Shown here: positions 1 to 29,440 of the stretch, piece by piece | Layout of the letters: the number at the start of each line of letters is the position of its first letter | Position numbering within the stretch: the first letter of the stretch is position 1 | Assembly: GCF_014805685.1 (NCBI RefSeq) | Contig: NC_060906.1 | Location: 14,028,164-14,092,163 of the forward strand | Direction of reading: 5' to 3' | From: Silurus meridionalis | Taxonomy: Eukaryota; Chordata; Actinopteri; Siluriformes; Siluridae | DNA length: 64,000 bases | Program-made: the position numbers and the translations under genes | The notes under the pieces: generated by a model | Told to the model about the DNA's origin: nothing | The model's database searches: none | Seen by the model: the letters and a program-made list of their open reading frames with translations, nothing else

Positions 1-1821
1 CCCTTCATGTCTGTGTTCACCACATAAAATTGTACTCTCTAGATTTGAAATATGAAAACTTATTAGATGAAGATGAAATGAAAAATAGGGCACTAATTTC
101 ACCGGAATCACCATTAACAGGAATGTACACATTAATGCAAGTTACAAGCTGGCAGTGAGGGATGACGATATAATGTGAGTGTGACTTCTTTGGGATGTAT
201 TTTCCCTGGTGGGGCAAAAAAAACAACAACATTTGGCCATATGGTGTCAGTAATATCACTATTTCGACATTTATTATTTATTGAAATAATATTGTAAACA
301 ACCGCAATCAAGTGGTTATACGCAATATGGGCATAGCTAAAAGCCTGTTGTAGGTAAACACTGCACCTATATTGAAGATCACTGCATGACTGTGACAGCT
401 ACATCACTTAAATATAACCAGATAAAAAAGATCAAAAACCAAATAAAGCCCAAAAAAAACAACTAAAGGCGAAAGCTTTCCATATCTTGTTTGAATACGT
501 GTTTGTACTTCGTACTCACACTTCCTTTAAAAATGTAGGGACTTTTCTGATTGTAGTGTAGTGGTGATTTAATTTCCTAAGCCACTCTGAATTGAATATG
601 AAACACTAATGATGGCAACAATGAATAGGCTTTACAAGTTTTACTCTGAATTCAGCTTTACATGAAGCACAGAGAAAGAGAAATTTAGATAAATGTATAT
701 ACAGTATGCTGCTGTGATGGTTGGTGTGGTAGGGCAAAATGGCTGTGGTATCCTCACTGCTTGGCATGTATTTAATTAAAAACACATTTAAAGATGTCTG
801 CTATTTATAAACACATACCACTTCATGGTTTTCTGGATGGACTGTGTTAGGTAAGGAGACAAAAACAAACGCAGCAACAAGGACAGATTATAATTATATA
901 GGTGGGTATAATGGGGGGGTATAATGACACTGTAGTTTGCATCACCAAAGATTTTGTTTATTAGTTGAATTTTTATTTAGATGCATACTAAATAATGCTC
1001 AGTGTGTTGGTGATTTTTTTTTATGGAAACTGGAATGTGATTCTTTTATGTACTAATCCTTTCATTCTGGGGTTAACATAATGGGAAATACTTTCCAGGA
1101 ATAATATTTCAGCTCAGGAAAACCTGTAGTATGTACAAGATTAATCCCACAGACCATCCAATTTACCAATAATACTAAAAAAAAAGCACGAAAAAAAAAT
1201 CATAATGCAAAAGTACGATGGGACATTATTTAAATCACCTTCACAGCATTGTTGAATTAATTTAATCTGATTAGTCAGAAAGTGTATTAATTGTTGATGT
1301 TATTTGCTTTTACAACCCAAGTTTTAACAAGAACTACAGACATGCCACAATATTTAAAAGTAACAACATTAACCACGTAGTTAAACTAGTTTAAGAGAAA
1401 TAAATCACACCATAATTATGAATAACCAAATCGTACCCTGGAACAGGTTCAAGACTCTCTGTTACCCATATAGGATAAGCTTTCTGGAGGTGTGAGGCAA
1501 ATACACTAGCCACTAAGCCACTGTGGCCCCGACCTCCCAGTTCCTATTTTTTTTATAATGTTCTTCTTTTGAACTTTCATTTTCACTGACTACAAATTCT
1601 TAAAGCAGTTACAATGAAGCCCTGTTTTTTAATTTCCTGCTGAGGTCACCCTTCTTATTAAGGACAACTCATCTAAGGTCACTGATAAATAAGTGGCTTA
1701 CTGGGAAACATAAGTGCTTCAGTCATAACTCACCACATCCTGTCAGTCCTCTACCACTAAATCTCTTCCTCCTCTAGGACACAATTTTGCTCCTGTTGCT
1801 CACTGTTTTTGTTTTTTAAAA

Positions 1822-1880
<59 letters not shown>

Positions 1881-2205
1881 TCATCTCTTGACCAACCCAC
1901 TCAAACTAGCCTTCTGACTACATCCCAAATTCATGAAAAGCAAATATGGTAAAAGAGTGAAGAAAAAAATTGCGCAAACACATACACACCCATTCTTACA
2001 ACCATTACCGGACTGGGTCACTGGTTCATTTTCCACACCCAAACACATCACAGTCGTTACAAAATAGCTTATGTATGTAAGGTGTGTGTCATAGCTGATG
2101 TAGGTGTAGAACAGTCCATAGACAAAGAGCATCTGTATATTGCTTTTAAACGCACATGGAATAAATTAGGATCAAAATGCAAGCTTGCAAGGATGTGGTT
2201 TTTAC
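1..2205. other. Part of gmds intron 4, no gene seen
   Basis: AT-rich DNA with one AC microsatellite. The next gmds exon is not present in any frame on the minus strand. Confidence 0.6.
1825..1874. repeat. (AC)n microsatellite
   Basis: A pure AC run within gmds intron 4 sequence. Confidence 0.95.
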
Positions 2206-13179
<10,974 letters not shown>

Positions 13180-13430
13180 CGTTTACCGGTTTTTGATCGG
13201 GGATATAAATGTTGCTTCCTGTGTCTTCGGTCGAAGTGATCTTCCTCCTCTGTCTCAGTTCCGGAGAGTTTTTGTTTCTTCCCGGAGCGGCAGTTTCACA
13301 CCAAAAACACACCGCTGACCGAGCCAATCAGAGAGCACGCCGGTGATGACGCGCTACAATGACGTACGCACATGAAATACAAAGGAAGATGAAGAATCTG
13401 GGTAGAGCCGGGCTGAGTCGCGCAGCGCCC
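13180..13430 (-). promoter_or_regulatory. Probable gmds promoter and 5' UTR
   Basis: The stretch directly upstream of the gmds start codon is distinctly richer in G+C and CpG than its AT-rich surroundings. It contains a CCAAT box (13324-13328, on the plus strand) and a CRE-like TGACGTAC at 13360-13367. No clear TATA box was found at a fixed distance. This fits a housekeeping CpG-type promoter. The boundaries are inferred. Confidence 0.4.
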
Positions 13431-14758
13431 TCTATAGAACATGACCGGGAAATTTCAGGCAAATCAGGTTGCACACAATAGCAGAAAAGTCAGAAACGAG
13501 AGGAGCCGGAAGCACCAGTTACTGTAGACGCGTGCAGTGGTGGACAGTAACGAAGTAAATGCAATTGGTTTCTGAACTTATGTCGCTTTCTCACTTATCT
13601 GTACTTTACTAAAGTATTTCTATTTGGAGTTCAATTCACCTTGACATATGCTTGCATGTATATGAAAAAAAAAAAAAACATGTTAATAAATCTACAATAT
13701 CTACAATCATTAAGTAAGATTAAAATATGAGCTAGCAAACTGGGACAGGTTTAACAAGTTATACTGGATTCATTTGCACAATTGAGGTTATGTTCCAAAA
13801 GTACTCTGAAACCTTATTTCAAAGTTCAGAGTATTTAAAGATAAACATCTCCCACTGGCTTTCTCTGGATTAACAGGTTTGTCTTTGATGAGTGAAGTGT
13901 AAGAGTTAGGCGATTCTGTTTCTGAAGTGTTCTTAAAGGGCATCCAAACAGCAGCATATGTTCAAGTTATATAAAGTTACTACCCTGAGTCACATCTCCA
14001 AGTAAAGCATTTGCCAAATTATGATCAAATCTGGACGTGAGGGTTCCTGGTAAAACAAATGATAGTGTCTTTACTCGTTTGCAGTGGGTTGAGACCATAG
14101 AGAGACACAATGTCACCATAGATATTGCTCACTCCATGATAATCCCAATTTCCCTCTCCCAACCATTTCCAAATTTTTTTTATACTAGACACATTCATTA
14201 CTCTATGGAGTGAGGAAGTGTGCAGATTGCACAACATCTGAAAAACGGAGGAAATGTATCACCCTATAACGTTTAAATTGCACGATTTTGGTCACTACAA
14301 TAAGACAATTATAATTTCATTGAAATGTTAACATTTATGTTAAGTTATGCATGAGGACTTTAGGAAAGATAAACGATCGTCTTATAAATGGTCTCTGCTC
14401 CAATGGACGAGCTCTCACAGACTTCCAGATGTCTGTAATATTAGAATATGAAGCACAACATAAAAGAGAACATAATACAGCCATGTGTCTGTTTGCTTGA
14501 AATAACCAAACAAATACAGAATAATGCAGTAGTAATGTGATTAGGTTAACTCTCAACTTAACATTAATGAGCACTGGTAAAACAACACAACTCACTCTGA
14601 AATTATAAAGAACTGCAATTATTGCTTTGTTTGGTTTATTTTTCTATCTAAAAAAAAATGCATACATATACATTTAATATAGTTATGTAAGTGAATCAGT
14701 CCAAATTTTACACACCGGTGGAGAATAGGACTTTTTGACATTGACGATGCAATTAAAG

Positions 14759-15848
14759 CATGGGTGGCCAACCCGCGGCTCGCGAGCCGCATGCGGCTCT
14801 TACGTTCATATCGAAGTTTGTGTTTGTTTGTTTTTTTAATGTGCGTGTTCGCTTCGCTTGAGTTCAATACGGTATTTTAAGACTTAAATGAGCTTGCCCC
14901 TACTGGGAAACTTTGCGGTATATCAGACTAAACACAATTGTAATGACGCAATAAAAAAGCGCAGCCAGCACACGGTTATCTGGATAATAGCCAACATGTC
15001 TGCGGTGTGCGGATAGCAATTTGCAAAACATGCAATGCTGAAATTTCAAGAGAGGGTGTATCTGCAAAGAGTTTCCCCAAGTCGGGTTTAATTTATCACC
15101 TGAAATCCAATCATCCCGATTGCCATTCTAAATATGAGAAGAATGCGGCACAGAAAAGTAAAGTCAATCCGAGCATGCGCACTCCGTCTGTACAGGACGT
15201 TTTTGAAAAGGCAGTAAAGTTTTCCAGTGATAGTGCCAAGGCAAAAGGCATAACACAAAAAATTATGGATTTCATTGACTTTTGAATTGAATTTTAATTT
15301 CGGTGCATCCCTAAAATATTATCGTTGGTGTGGACCTCTGACACAATTCAGGTTTCTCATGTGGCCCCTTGTAAAAAATTAATTGCCCACCCCTGCTGTA
15401 TATTCATCTCACGCGCATGCGCATTTGACGATAATACCGTATTGAACTCAAGCGAAGTGAACACGCTCAAACAAAAAAAAAAACACACACAAAGTCTGTG
15501 TTTTCTACCCTGAAACACGTGAAATCAAAGCATCGATCTGTTCTGACTGACACACATATGAAAGAATTGCTTCGAGTGGCAACAACGGAATACGAGGCAG
15601 ATTTGAAGGGGATTGTTTAAGGCAAGGAATGCCAAAAGTCCCACTAAGTAACATGCATAGTAAAAGAAAAACGCTATTGTAAATTATTATATTTTTGTTT
15701 GTGGACTTAAACTAAGAATTTGTGTGTGTGTGAGACAGTGCACCATGTTCATTGTTGAAAATGACTGGCCTGTGGTCTTAGAACTGTAGGAGTCAATTTC
15801 TGTCATTATGTTGGTGTGTGACATTTACACATAAATCTGGCTGAGAAG

Positions 15849-15916
<68 letters not shown>

Positions 15917-16021
15917 AAGGGATGGGTGATGTTCATGTGTGCCCATGTGTATGATGTGGCTCTTTGCGGTAACACAGTAAAAAAATGTGGCTCTCGGTCT
16001 CTGACTGGTTGGCCACCCCTG
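14759..16021 (+). mobile_element. hAT DNA transposon relic with BED finger (copy 1)
   Basis: The left end is CATGGGTGGCCAACC and the right end GGTTGGCCACCCCTG, imperfect inverted termini of the CAGGGGTGGCCAACC type. Flanking 8-mers AATTAAAG (14751-14758) and AACTAAAG (16022-16029) look like a target duplication with one mismatch. It contains an N-terminal BED-finger coding segment (15007-15285) and a later transposase shred (about 15490-15620, reading SVFSTLKHVKSKHRS and LLRVATTEYEADLKGIV). Such text is known from hAT transposases related to vertebrate GTF2IRD2-type domesticated proteins. A GT microsatellite sits near the right end. The middle of the transposase is deleted. Confidence 0.8.
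15007..15285 (+). pseudogene. BED-type zinc finger segment of hAT transposase
   Basis: The open frame encodes CKTCNAEISREGVSAKSFP, then LIYHLKSNHPDCHSKYEK, a C-x2-C ... H-x4-H arrangement typical of a BED finger, followed by a short linker ending FIDF and a stop. It is only the DNA-binding N-terminus, so it is an element remnant rather than a host gene. Because the finger is intact, a protein could be made, but I see no promoter or splice evidence. Confidence 0.65.
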
Positions 16022-16635
16022 AACTAAAGAATCAGAAGCATTTTAACATCAATGCATTTTAACAGCAAAACACTCAGCATGCACCTTAACACTTAACACA
16101 ACATGAAAATGTTCATCCAAGCAAAATATGCACATTATTTTTAAGCATTGCCATATTCCGATCTTATTCAGATTCATACATACTTTTATGAATGCATTGC
16201 ATAATAATGTTGAATTGTTGAACTTCAAGTAAGTTTAGGATACAAAGCAGAAATAACTGATTAAAAAAAAAAACTAAGTATTATACAACTAAACAACTAA
16301 ATATTATACACAAATGGTAGTTACTGTTGGGTTTGCCTTCATGGAAGGTAAGTTAAATATCCAGCAGTGAGGAAGTAGGAAAGGGTACAAACAAAAGATC
16401 CAGTAGATAATTTATAAATAGACAAAAAATTAAACAACAAACACTGTACACAATTTCTAATTACAGTATGTATTTGATCTGCCAGAAATGAGCTTGTCTG
16501 GTTTTGTGCACAAGCTACATGTTACAAATGCCAAAAATGAAAATAACAAATTTTATGCCCTCTACATGTCTTTCCCAATCAGCTACTTTGGGGTATGAGT
16601 GGAGAACCGTGTAATTTCTTTTTCTTGTTGGATAA

Positions 16636-17110
16636 CTACACTATATTGACAAAATTAATGGGACACATAACCTTTGCAGACATATGTGGTTCTTTCCAAA
16701 TCTGTTACCATTAAAGTTGAAGGCACACAATTTTATAGGAGGTCCAGGAGCCCCAAACCTGTTCCAACAAAACAATGCCCCTGTGGACAAAGCATGCTAA
16801 ATGCAAATATGGTTTACATGGATTGAAGTGGAAGATCTTGAGTGGCTGGTTATAAAGCTCTGATCTTAACCTTATTGAACACCTTCAGGATGAATTGGAA
16901 CACTGACTGAACCTGACTTTTCTAATGCCCTTGTAGTTGAATGAGCAAAAATATCTTTACAACCACATTTCAAAGTCTTGTGGAACATCTTCCAAGAAGA
17001 GTGGAGGTTATTTTAATTAAATGGAAACTAAATGTAGAATGGGATGTTTAAAATGCAGATACAAATCTTATGGTCAAAAAGCCATGTTTTCCAATATACA
17101 AACAAGAAAC
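16636..17110 (+). mobile_element. Tc1/mariner relic (transposase 3' part)
   Basis: It starts ACACTATATTGACAAAATTA and holds decayed text for the transposase C-terminal part, such as AACAATGCCCCTGTGGACAAAGC (residues NAPVHKA in intact relatives) and GATGAATTGGAACACTGA. It is the same family as 62823-63276. Confidence 0.65.
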
Positions 17111-17813
17111 AAACTTGGTGAGGATGCTGGATTTGTAACATGAAGTGAAAGTAATCATGTATTCAAGCATATCACAACTACACTACATTGTAATATGACA
17201 TTGTAGAAACAGAATTGTTTTTGTGCCTGTATAAATATCAAAAAAGAATATAAAATCACCAAAATAAGACTAGTTAACAAATTGTGAATTGTGTGAATAA
17301 CAGCAAAGTTGTGTGTATGCTGCACGCAGCAAGTGGAAGTCTGTAAATCGATCTCCTGGTTCAGATAGTGTTACAAAGAAGAATCAGAATTGTGTTGTAG
17401 CCTACTTATAGAGGGTCTGAAATGGATATTCATTGTTGTATAGCAGCTAGAGGCCTTTCAGGTGCAGTGTTGTTGGTCCAGTTCTTCACATGGGTAAAGA
17501 AGTTTTCTGTAGAAAAACAAATTGCTTTATATCCAAATACCTAAGAAATAAACTAAGAAAAGAAAAGGAACATAGTTCATACAGTGTTCAAATGGTGAGA
17601 AAGAATTAACTGAAACTGATTAACCTACATTATATATGCAATGAACCCGAAGATGCATCATTAAACGTTTTTGGTAGTCATCAATAAAATTGTAAAGATT
17701 TCAACATCTAGAGTTTTAGTCCATTCATAAGCTGTAGTCTGCAAAAAGAACCGTGGGTGTTATTCGAATGGGTATCTAAAGAAGAGAAAGTTCCTATTTT
17801 AAAAGTACCTGTT

Positions 17814-22284
<4,471 letters not shown>

Positions 22285-22840
22285 CTACATGAGGGCAAAG
22301 AAAACAGAGAACACCCAACAAATCTTTGTTAAAATATAAGAAAGCTTTCAAAGCAGTCATATTTCCATTATTATAATGAATTAAAAAAGTGCAGTATAAT
22401 ACTACTTCAATAATTCAGTAAAAAGGGTAAGTTGTTAAATAGCAAAACGGAAAAAAAAGAATTATCATTTTTTACGTCACAGTCTATAAAAAATAATTAG
22501 CTAAATGACAACATTAAGTGTAGCGACGAATAAATATTTCAATGATAAAGTCTTGTTAAAATAGCGTTTTAGCAAAAATGACTTTTATTGAATGTTTCTT
22601 TTAACAGAATAAATGAGTAACATGTTATTTAAAACCATGGAAATATTGTACACACAACCAGAGAAAAATTATTTAAACTTATGTAAAGAATTAGAAAAAT
22701 AGGTGACTGAAAAAAAGCTTAATATGTCCCTATTGAATGACAGCTGATATTTTGCTTTTAACCCACTATATAGGTTTTAACCTACTATATATACGAATAT
22801 TTGTGCCCTTATTATTAGACATACAGTACTAGACGTACAA

Positions 22841-23740
22841 TGCATCCGGAAAGTATTTACAGTGCTTCACTTTTTCCACATTTTTTTATGTTACATCCTT
22901 ATTCCAAAATGGATTATATTAATTATTTTCTTCAAAATTCAACAAACAGTATCCCATAATGGCAATGCAAAAGAGGTTTGATTGAAATCTTGCAAATGTA
23001 TTAAAAATAAAAAAAAAATAAAAATCACATGTACATAAGTATTCAAAGCCCATGACATGACATTCAACATTGAGCTCAGGTGCATCCAGTTTCCACTGAT
23101 CATCCTTGAGATGTTTCTACAACTTGATTGGAGTCCACCTGTGGTTAATTCAGTTGATTGGACATTATTTGGAAAGTTAAAAGTGCATGTCAGAGCACAA
23201 ACCAAATCAAGGAAATGTCTTCTAGACCTCCAAGACAAATTGTAGCATAGATCTGAGAAATGGTACAGAAGAATTTCTGCAGCACTGAAAGTCCCAATGA
23301 GCACAGTGACTGCAGAATAAATGCAGACTGGGGTGACAATTCTTCCTCCAACAGGACAACAATCCTAAGCACACAACCAAGATAACAAAGCAGTGTCTAC
23401 TGGACAACTCTGTGAATGTCCCTGAGTGGCCCAGCCGGAGCCCAGACATGAATCTGATCTCTGGAGAGATCTTAAAATGGCTGTGCAATGATGCTTCAAA
23501 TCCAACCTGAAGGAGCTTGAGTGGTTTTGCAAAGCAGAATAGAAGTAACTGCCCTAAAATAGGTGTGCTAAGCATAATTCTCAAAAAGTCTATTGGCTGA
23601 AATTGGTATAAAGGATACTTATGTAAAAAGAAAAAAGTTTCAAAATTTGAATTTCAAATTCAAATTCTAATATTTTAAAATTCACTTCTATGACGATGTC
23701 TTTATGGGGTACTGTTTGTACAATTTTAAGAAAAATCCTA
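22841..23740 (+). mobile_element. Tc1/mariner relic, nearly full length
   Basis: It begins CATCCGGAAAGTATTTACAG, a familiar fish Tc1 terminus. Later it keeps a decayed DDE region reading QQDNNPKHTTKITK and VPEWPSRSPDMNL at about 23350-23460. Many stops show that it is inactive. It lies just upstream (plus side) of the known mylk4 exons. Confidence 0.7.
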
Positions 23741-24492
23741 CTGCTGGTCAGAACAAAAAATAGTTACACAGAAGAATAATCTTAAAATCTTACTATAAGG
23801 AACATGTTTACCAATTAATAAATTCCTCAAATCTTTGGTTAATCTATCTGTATGTGCATATCAGTGTGTTTTTTTTATGGGTGTACTGTAACTGTATGCA
23901 TTGGTGTGCACCAGGATGTCTAACTCATTAAGGACCTGAACCAAGTCCTGCTGTTAAACACTGGAGGGTAAATGTAAGAGAACTTATGACAAAGCAGTGT
24001 AAAGATTTGACGTGGACAACTTGGATGAAATTCAATGAGGAAGTTTACCTACATTATTCAGTTGAAGCGTAATATCCTTCTAGAATTAACCATTTAATAT
24101 TTTACTGAATCAAATGCTTGCAAATTTGTCCCAATCTGCATGACTCAATTAAAACAACAAAAATGTAGGTTTGGGGTGGGGTTAGATAGGATCTTTTCCC
24201 TAATTAAAATGTCCTTGTTCGTTTTTATCAACAAATTTTAAGGGAATACAATAATTTATGCTAAATTATTATATTCATGTTGTGAATGTACAGTATACTG
24301 TGAAGGTACAGTGGCTGTTTGGCTGTCATTTACCGCACTTGTAGACACGCTTTACTTTGATCTGTCCAGTTTTATACACAGTCCAGAAAATAAACACCCA
24401 TCATGCTAAATTAGAAGTGTATCAGAAAGACCACACAAAAGTGATTTAATAATACACTATGCTCTTAAAATAGCCCAAACATCATGTACCAG

Positions 24493-24673
24493 TTGAAAAG
24501 GTGTATGTGTGCTTAAATGAGTGTATGTGAGCATAAACGTTATGAGTTCGTTAGTAACCAAAGACCTGAGCAGAAGTGATGTGACATTATCGCATGTCTT
24601 AAAGGTTGTGTTAAAGACATCTTTCTGACTTTACAAGGTCTGTAAACTGTATAGAGTTCATGGATAGAATGGG

Positions 24674-24713
<40 letters not shown>

Positions 24714-26044
24714 TATGTTTAGAAAAGTTGTTTGTATAAGGTGGATTAATGTCCAAGCAAATGTCCATTGAGGTCACGTGGTATTTTTGTGTATAAGAGG
24801 GTAGAAGAAGGTACTGTAACTTAATCTTGTCCCCACCCTCATTTCTTTATTCTCTCAACACATCTCGCTGGTCTCGATTTATTTTATGTAACTAATATGC
24901 ACACTGACAGACCCCACCTCCTCTATGCACAACACACAGTGAGCATGTGAGGAGCTGTGTAGTAGAAACATATTCACTGACGTGGGGGAGTCCCAGGGAA
25001 ACTCTGGCAAACACTATACTCTAGCCATTACTGCTAATAATTTTAATAATTTTATCAATTTGATAGGATGCATTATATCATGAGTAGATTGTTTATATAT
25101 TGTAGTTTGGTTGGATTATGTGGTGCTTTATTTATTGGGTCTATTTATTTATTAATTCAGTTTCAACATTATAGTATTATTTTCTTAGTTTAATTCAGAG
25201 TTAAAAATGAAAATTAAGGTCAAGTAATCAATTTTAATAACTGATTCTCCTGTTATTACTCTGAATGTCATAATTGTAAAATGTCATATAAAAGTGTGTA
25301 CATTATATAATGCAATGCAAACTTGTCTAGTATATACATGCACTAAAATTAGGAGATTTCAGCAAATAGAATTTGACTACGTTCAAATGACTGAAAGGTA
25401 TAACACAGGGCCACCTGCTTCTGACAGTCAACAGTAAGAGACCTGTGCTCAGCATTGCTGATGATCCTATTCCACCTGAACATGATGTTCTCCACATACT
25501 TTGAGCTCATAACCAACAGTACATAATAGTCACTGAACCAACCATGACTTCTTTTAACTAAACACATGCTGTTTATTCATAGCATAAACTAGTTTTTCAA
25601 ATATTTAATTTCTCATCATAAATTAAAAAATTTTGTTTAATGCCTCTATATCCTCTATCCATTTAAATTAATCCCAGCTACCCTCTCCAATTTAATATAG
25701 TATTTGTGCCACAAGTAGAAGTTTATGAATGTGCAAAATCTCTGTTTTTAAGTAAACCATGTATTATACTTTATTCAAGTATGCAAGTGTGCAAAATATA
25801 AATACCATGTATATATGGTATATAGATATATAAAAGCTTTATGAAAAGGGTTCCAAGATATGAATGAATTACAAAATGAATTTGATTAAAATATACAAGC
25901 TAATACTTAATTTCTATATTTATTTAAATAAAATAATTAGATTGTTTTTTTAAATCAATAAAGAAAAAATCAATTCTTATTTTAAATGTTTACTGTGCCA
26001 TGTAGTGTACAGATTCACCAATGGAAGGTAGCAACTATGCATAG

Positions 26045-26122
<78 letters not shown>

Positions 26123-26282
26123 TAACAAGCTATAAACATAGTGTGGTACTGAATAGCTCTTTAACTGCTTCTAATGACTCAGTGTCACTCAGGCACTCAT
26201 TCACTGATCCACCTGGCAGTGTAAGCAGTAATGTTTGTATATGTGTAACAAAAGAAGAAAGGAGATATATTTGAAAGGAGGT
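24493..26282. repeat. Tandem 1.8-kb array, unit 1
   Basis: First of three head-to-tail units, about 1.79 kb, starting at TTGAAAAGGTGT. It contains in order a GT microsatellite, a CACGTG/TATAAGA promoter-like segment (24775-24795), a minus-strand frame of 72 codons (25349-25567, MCLVKRSHGWFSDYYV...) and a long CA microsatellite. The reading frame is not recognised. Identity to unit 2 is very high by eye. Confidence 0.9.
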
Positions 26283-26462
26283 AATTGAAAAGGTGTGTGT
26301 GCTTATGAGTGTATGTGAGCATAAAAAGTTATGAGTTTGTTAGTAACCAAAGACCTGAGCAGAAGTGATGTGACATTATCGCATGTCTTAAAGGTTGTGT
26401 TAAAGACATCTTCCTGACTTTACAAGGTCTGTAAACTGTATAGAGTTCATGGATAGAATGGG

Positions 26463-26499
<37 letters not shown>

Positions 26500-27854
26500 T
26501 GTGTGTCTGTGTGTCTGTGGTATGTTTAGAAAAGATGATTGTGTGTATAAGGTGGATTAATGTCCAAACAAACGTCATTCGAGGTCACGTGCTATTTTAG
26601 TGTATAAGAGAGTAGAAGAAGGTACTGTAACTTAATCTCGTCCCCACCCTCATTTCATTATTCTCTCAACACATCTCGCTGGTCTCGATTTATTTTATGT
26701 AACTGATATGCAAACTGACAGACCCCACCTCCTCTATGCACAACACACAGTGAGCATGTGTGGAGCTGTGTAGTAGAAACATATGCACTGACGTGGGGAG
26801 TCCCAGGAAACTCTGGCAAACACTATACTCTAGCCATTACTGCTAATAATTTTAATAATTTTATCAATTTGATAGGATGCATTATATCATGAGTAGATTG
26901 TTTATATATTGTAGTTTGGTTGGATTATGTGGTGCTTTATTTATTGGGTCTATTTATTTATTAATTCAGTTTCAACATTATAGTATTATTTTCTTAGTTT
27001 AATTCAGAGTTAAAAATGAAAATTAAGGTCAAGTAATCAATTTTAATAACTGATTCTCCTGTTATTACTCTGAATGTCATAATTGTAAAATGTCATATAA
27101 AAGTGTGTACATTATATAATGCAATGCAAACTTGTCTAGTATATACATGCACTAAAATTAGGAGATTTCAGCAAATAGAATTTGACTACGTTCAAATGAC
27201 TGAAAGGTATAACACAGGGCCACCTGCTTCTGACAGTCAACAGTAAGAGACCTGTGCTCAGCATTGCTGATGATCCTATTCCACCTAAACATGATGTTCT
27301 CCACATACCTTGAGCTCATAACCAACAGTACATAATAGTCACTGAACCAACCATGACTTCTTTTAACTGAACACATGCTGTTTATTCATAGCATAAACTA
27401 GTTTTTCAAATATTTAATTTCTCATCATAAATTAAAACAATTTTGTTTAATGCCTCTATATCCTCTATACATTTAAATTAATCCCAGCTACCCTCTCCAA
27501 TTTAATATAGTATTTGTGCCACAAGTAGAAGTTTATGAATGTACAAAAACTCTGTATTTAAGTAAACCATGTATTATACTTTATTCAAGTATGCAAGTGT
27601 GCAAAATATAAATACCATGTATATATGGTATATAGATATATAAAAGCTTTATGAAAAGGGTTCCAAGATATGAATGAATTACAAAATGAATTTGATTAAA
27701 ATATACAAGCTAATACTTAATTTCTATATTTATTTAAATAAAATAATTAGATTGTTTTTTTAAATCAATAAAGAAAAAATCAATTCTTATTTTAAATGTT
27801 TACTGTGCCATGTAGTGTACAGATTCACCAATGGAAGGTAGCAACTATGCATAG

Positions 27855-27932
<78 letters not shown>

Positions 27933-28092
27933 TAACAAGCTATAAACATAGTGTGGTACTGAATAGCTCTTTAACTGCTTCTAATGACTCAGTGTCACTC
28001 AGGCACTCATTCACTGATCCACCTGGCAGTGTAAGCAGTAATGTTTGTATATGTGTAACAAAAGAAGAAAGGAGATATATTTGAAAGGAGGT
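26283..28092. repeat. Tandem 1.8-kb array, unit 2
   Basis: Unit of about 1.81 kb with the same order of parts as unit 1. The 72-codon minus-strand frame is at 27158-27376 and differs from unit 1 at residues 3 (Leu to Ser) and 22 (Lys to Arg). It shares with unit 1 the absence of a segment of about 58 bp present in unit 3. Confidence 0.9.
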
Positions 28093-28272
28093 AATTGAAA
28101 AGGTGTGTGTGCTTATGAGTGTATGTGAGCATAAAAAGTTATGAGTTTGTTAGTAACCAAAGACCTGAGCAGAAGTGATGTGACATTATCGCATGTCTTA
28201 AAGGTTGTGTTAAAGGCATCTTCCTGACTTTACAAGGTCTGTAAACTGTATAGAGTTCATGGATAGAATGGG

Positions 28273-28319
<47 letters not shown>

Positions 28320-29440
28320 TGTGGTATGTTTAGAAAAGATGATTGTGTGTATAAGGTGGATTAATGTCCAAACAAACGTCATTCGAGGTCACGTGCTATT
28401 TTAGTGTATAAGAGAGTAGAAGAAGGTACTGTAACTTAATCTCGTCCCCACCCTCATTTCATTATTCTCTCAACACATCTCGCTGGTCTCGATTTATTTT
28501 ATGTAACTGATATGCAAACTGACAGACCCCACCTCCTCTATGCACAACACACAGTGAGCATGTGTGGAGCTGTGTAGTAGAAACATATGCACTGACGTGG
28601 GGGAGTCCCAGGGAAACTCTGGCAAACACTTGTCTGGTGATGAAAGCAGGTGTCTGGCACACGGGTGATAAACACAGCCACTGGCTATACTCTAGCCATT
28701 TCCTGCTAATAATTAAAATTAATTCATCAATTAGATATAATGCATTATATTATGAGTAGATTGTTTATATATTGTAGTTTGGTTGGATTATGCCTTATTT
28801 ATTGGGTTGATGGGGTCTATTTATTTATTGGGTCTATTTATTTATTCATTCAGTTTCAACATTATAGTTTTCTTACTTTAATTCAAAATTGTATTGATAT
28901 ATATCTCGCATTTAAAATTATGAAAATTAACACACACATATATAATGTAATGCAATCTTGTCTAGTATATACATGCACTGAAATTAGTAACCGTTCATCT
29001 GCCTGAGGCTTTCTGTAGATTTCAGCAAATAGAATTTGACTACGTTCAAATGACTGAAAGCACAGCATAACACAGCATAACACAGGGCCACCTGCTTCTG
29101 ACAGTCAACAGTAAGAGACCTGTGCTCAGCATTGCTGATGATCCTATTCCACCTGAACATGATGTTCTCCACATACTTTGAGCTCATAACCAACAGTACA
29201 TAATAGTCACTGAACCAACCATGACTTCTTTTAACTAAACACATGCTGTTTATTCATAGCATAAACTAGTTTTTTAAATATTTAATTTCTCATCATAAAT
29301 TAAAACAAATCTGATTATGCCTCTATATCCTCTATACATTTAAATGAATCTCAGCTACCCTCTCCAATTTAATATAGTATTTGTGCCACAAGTCGCACTT
29401 TATGAATGTACAAAATTTCTGTTCTTAAGTAAACCAAGTA
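28093..29440. repeat. Tandem 1.8-kb array, unit 3 (partial, divergent)
   Basis: Homologous to units 1-2 up to about 29440, then the array ends without the CA-microsatellite third of the unit. It carries about 58 bp extra at about 28629-28686, a divergent middle (28860-28970), and the minus-strand frame with altered ends (28984-29244). Confidence 0.85.

Noticed and set aside
1825..1874. CRISPR-like or other prokaryotic arrays
   Set aside because: All short-period repeats in the window are microsatellites or tandem repeats without unique spacers, and the DNA is eukaryotic.
17430..17506. Possible extra last exon of mylk4 (minus strand, after CTACAG, ends TGA)
   Set aside because: It has a good acceptor and an open frame, but the exon at 17814-17858 already has an in-frame stop and gives a tail of the expected family length. 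It could be 3' UTR or an alternative end.
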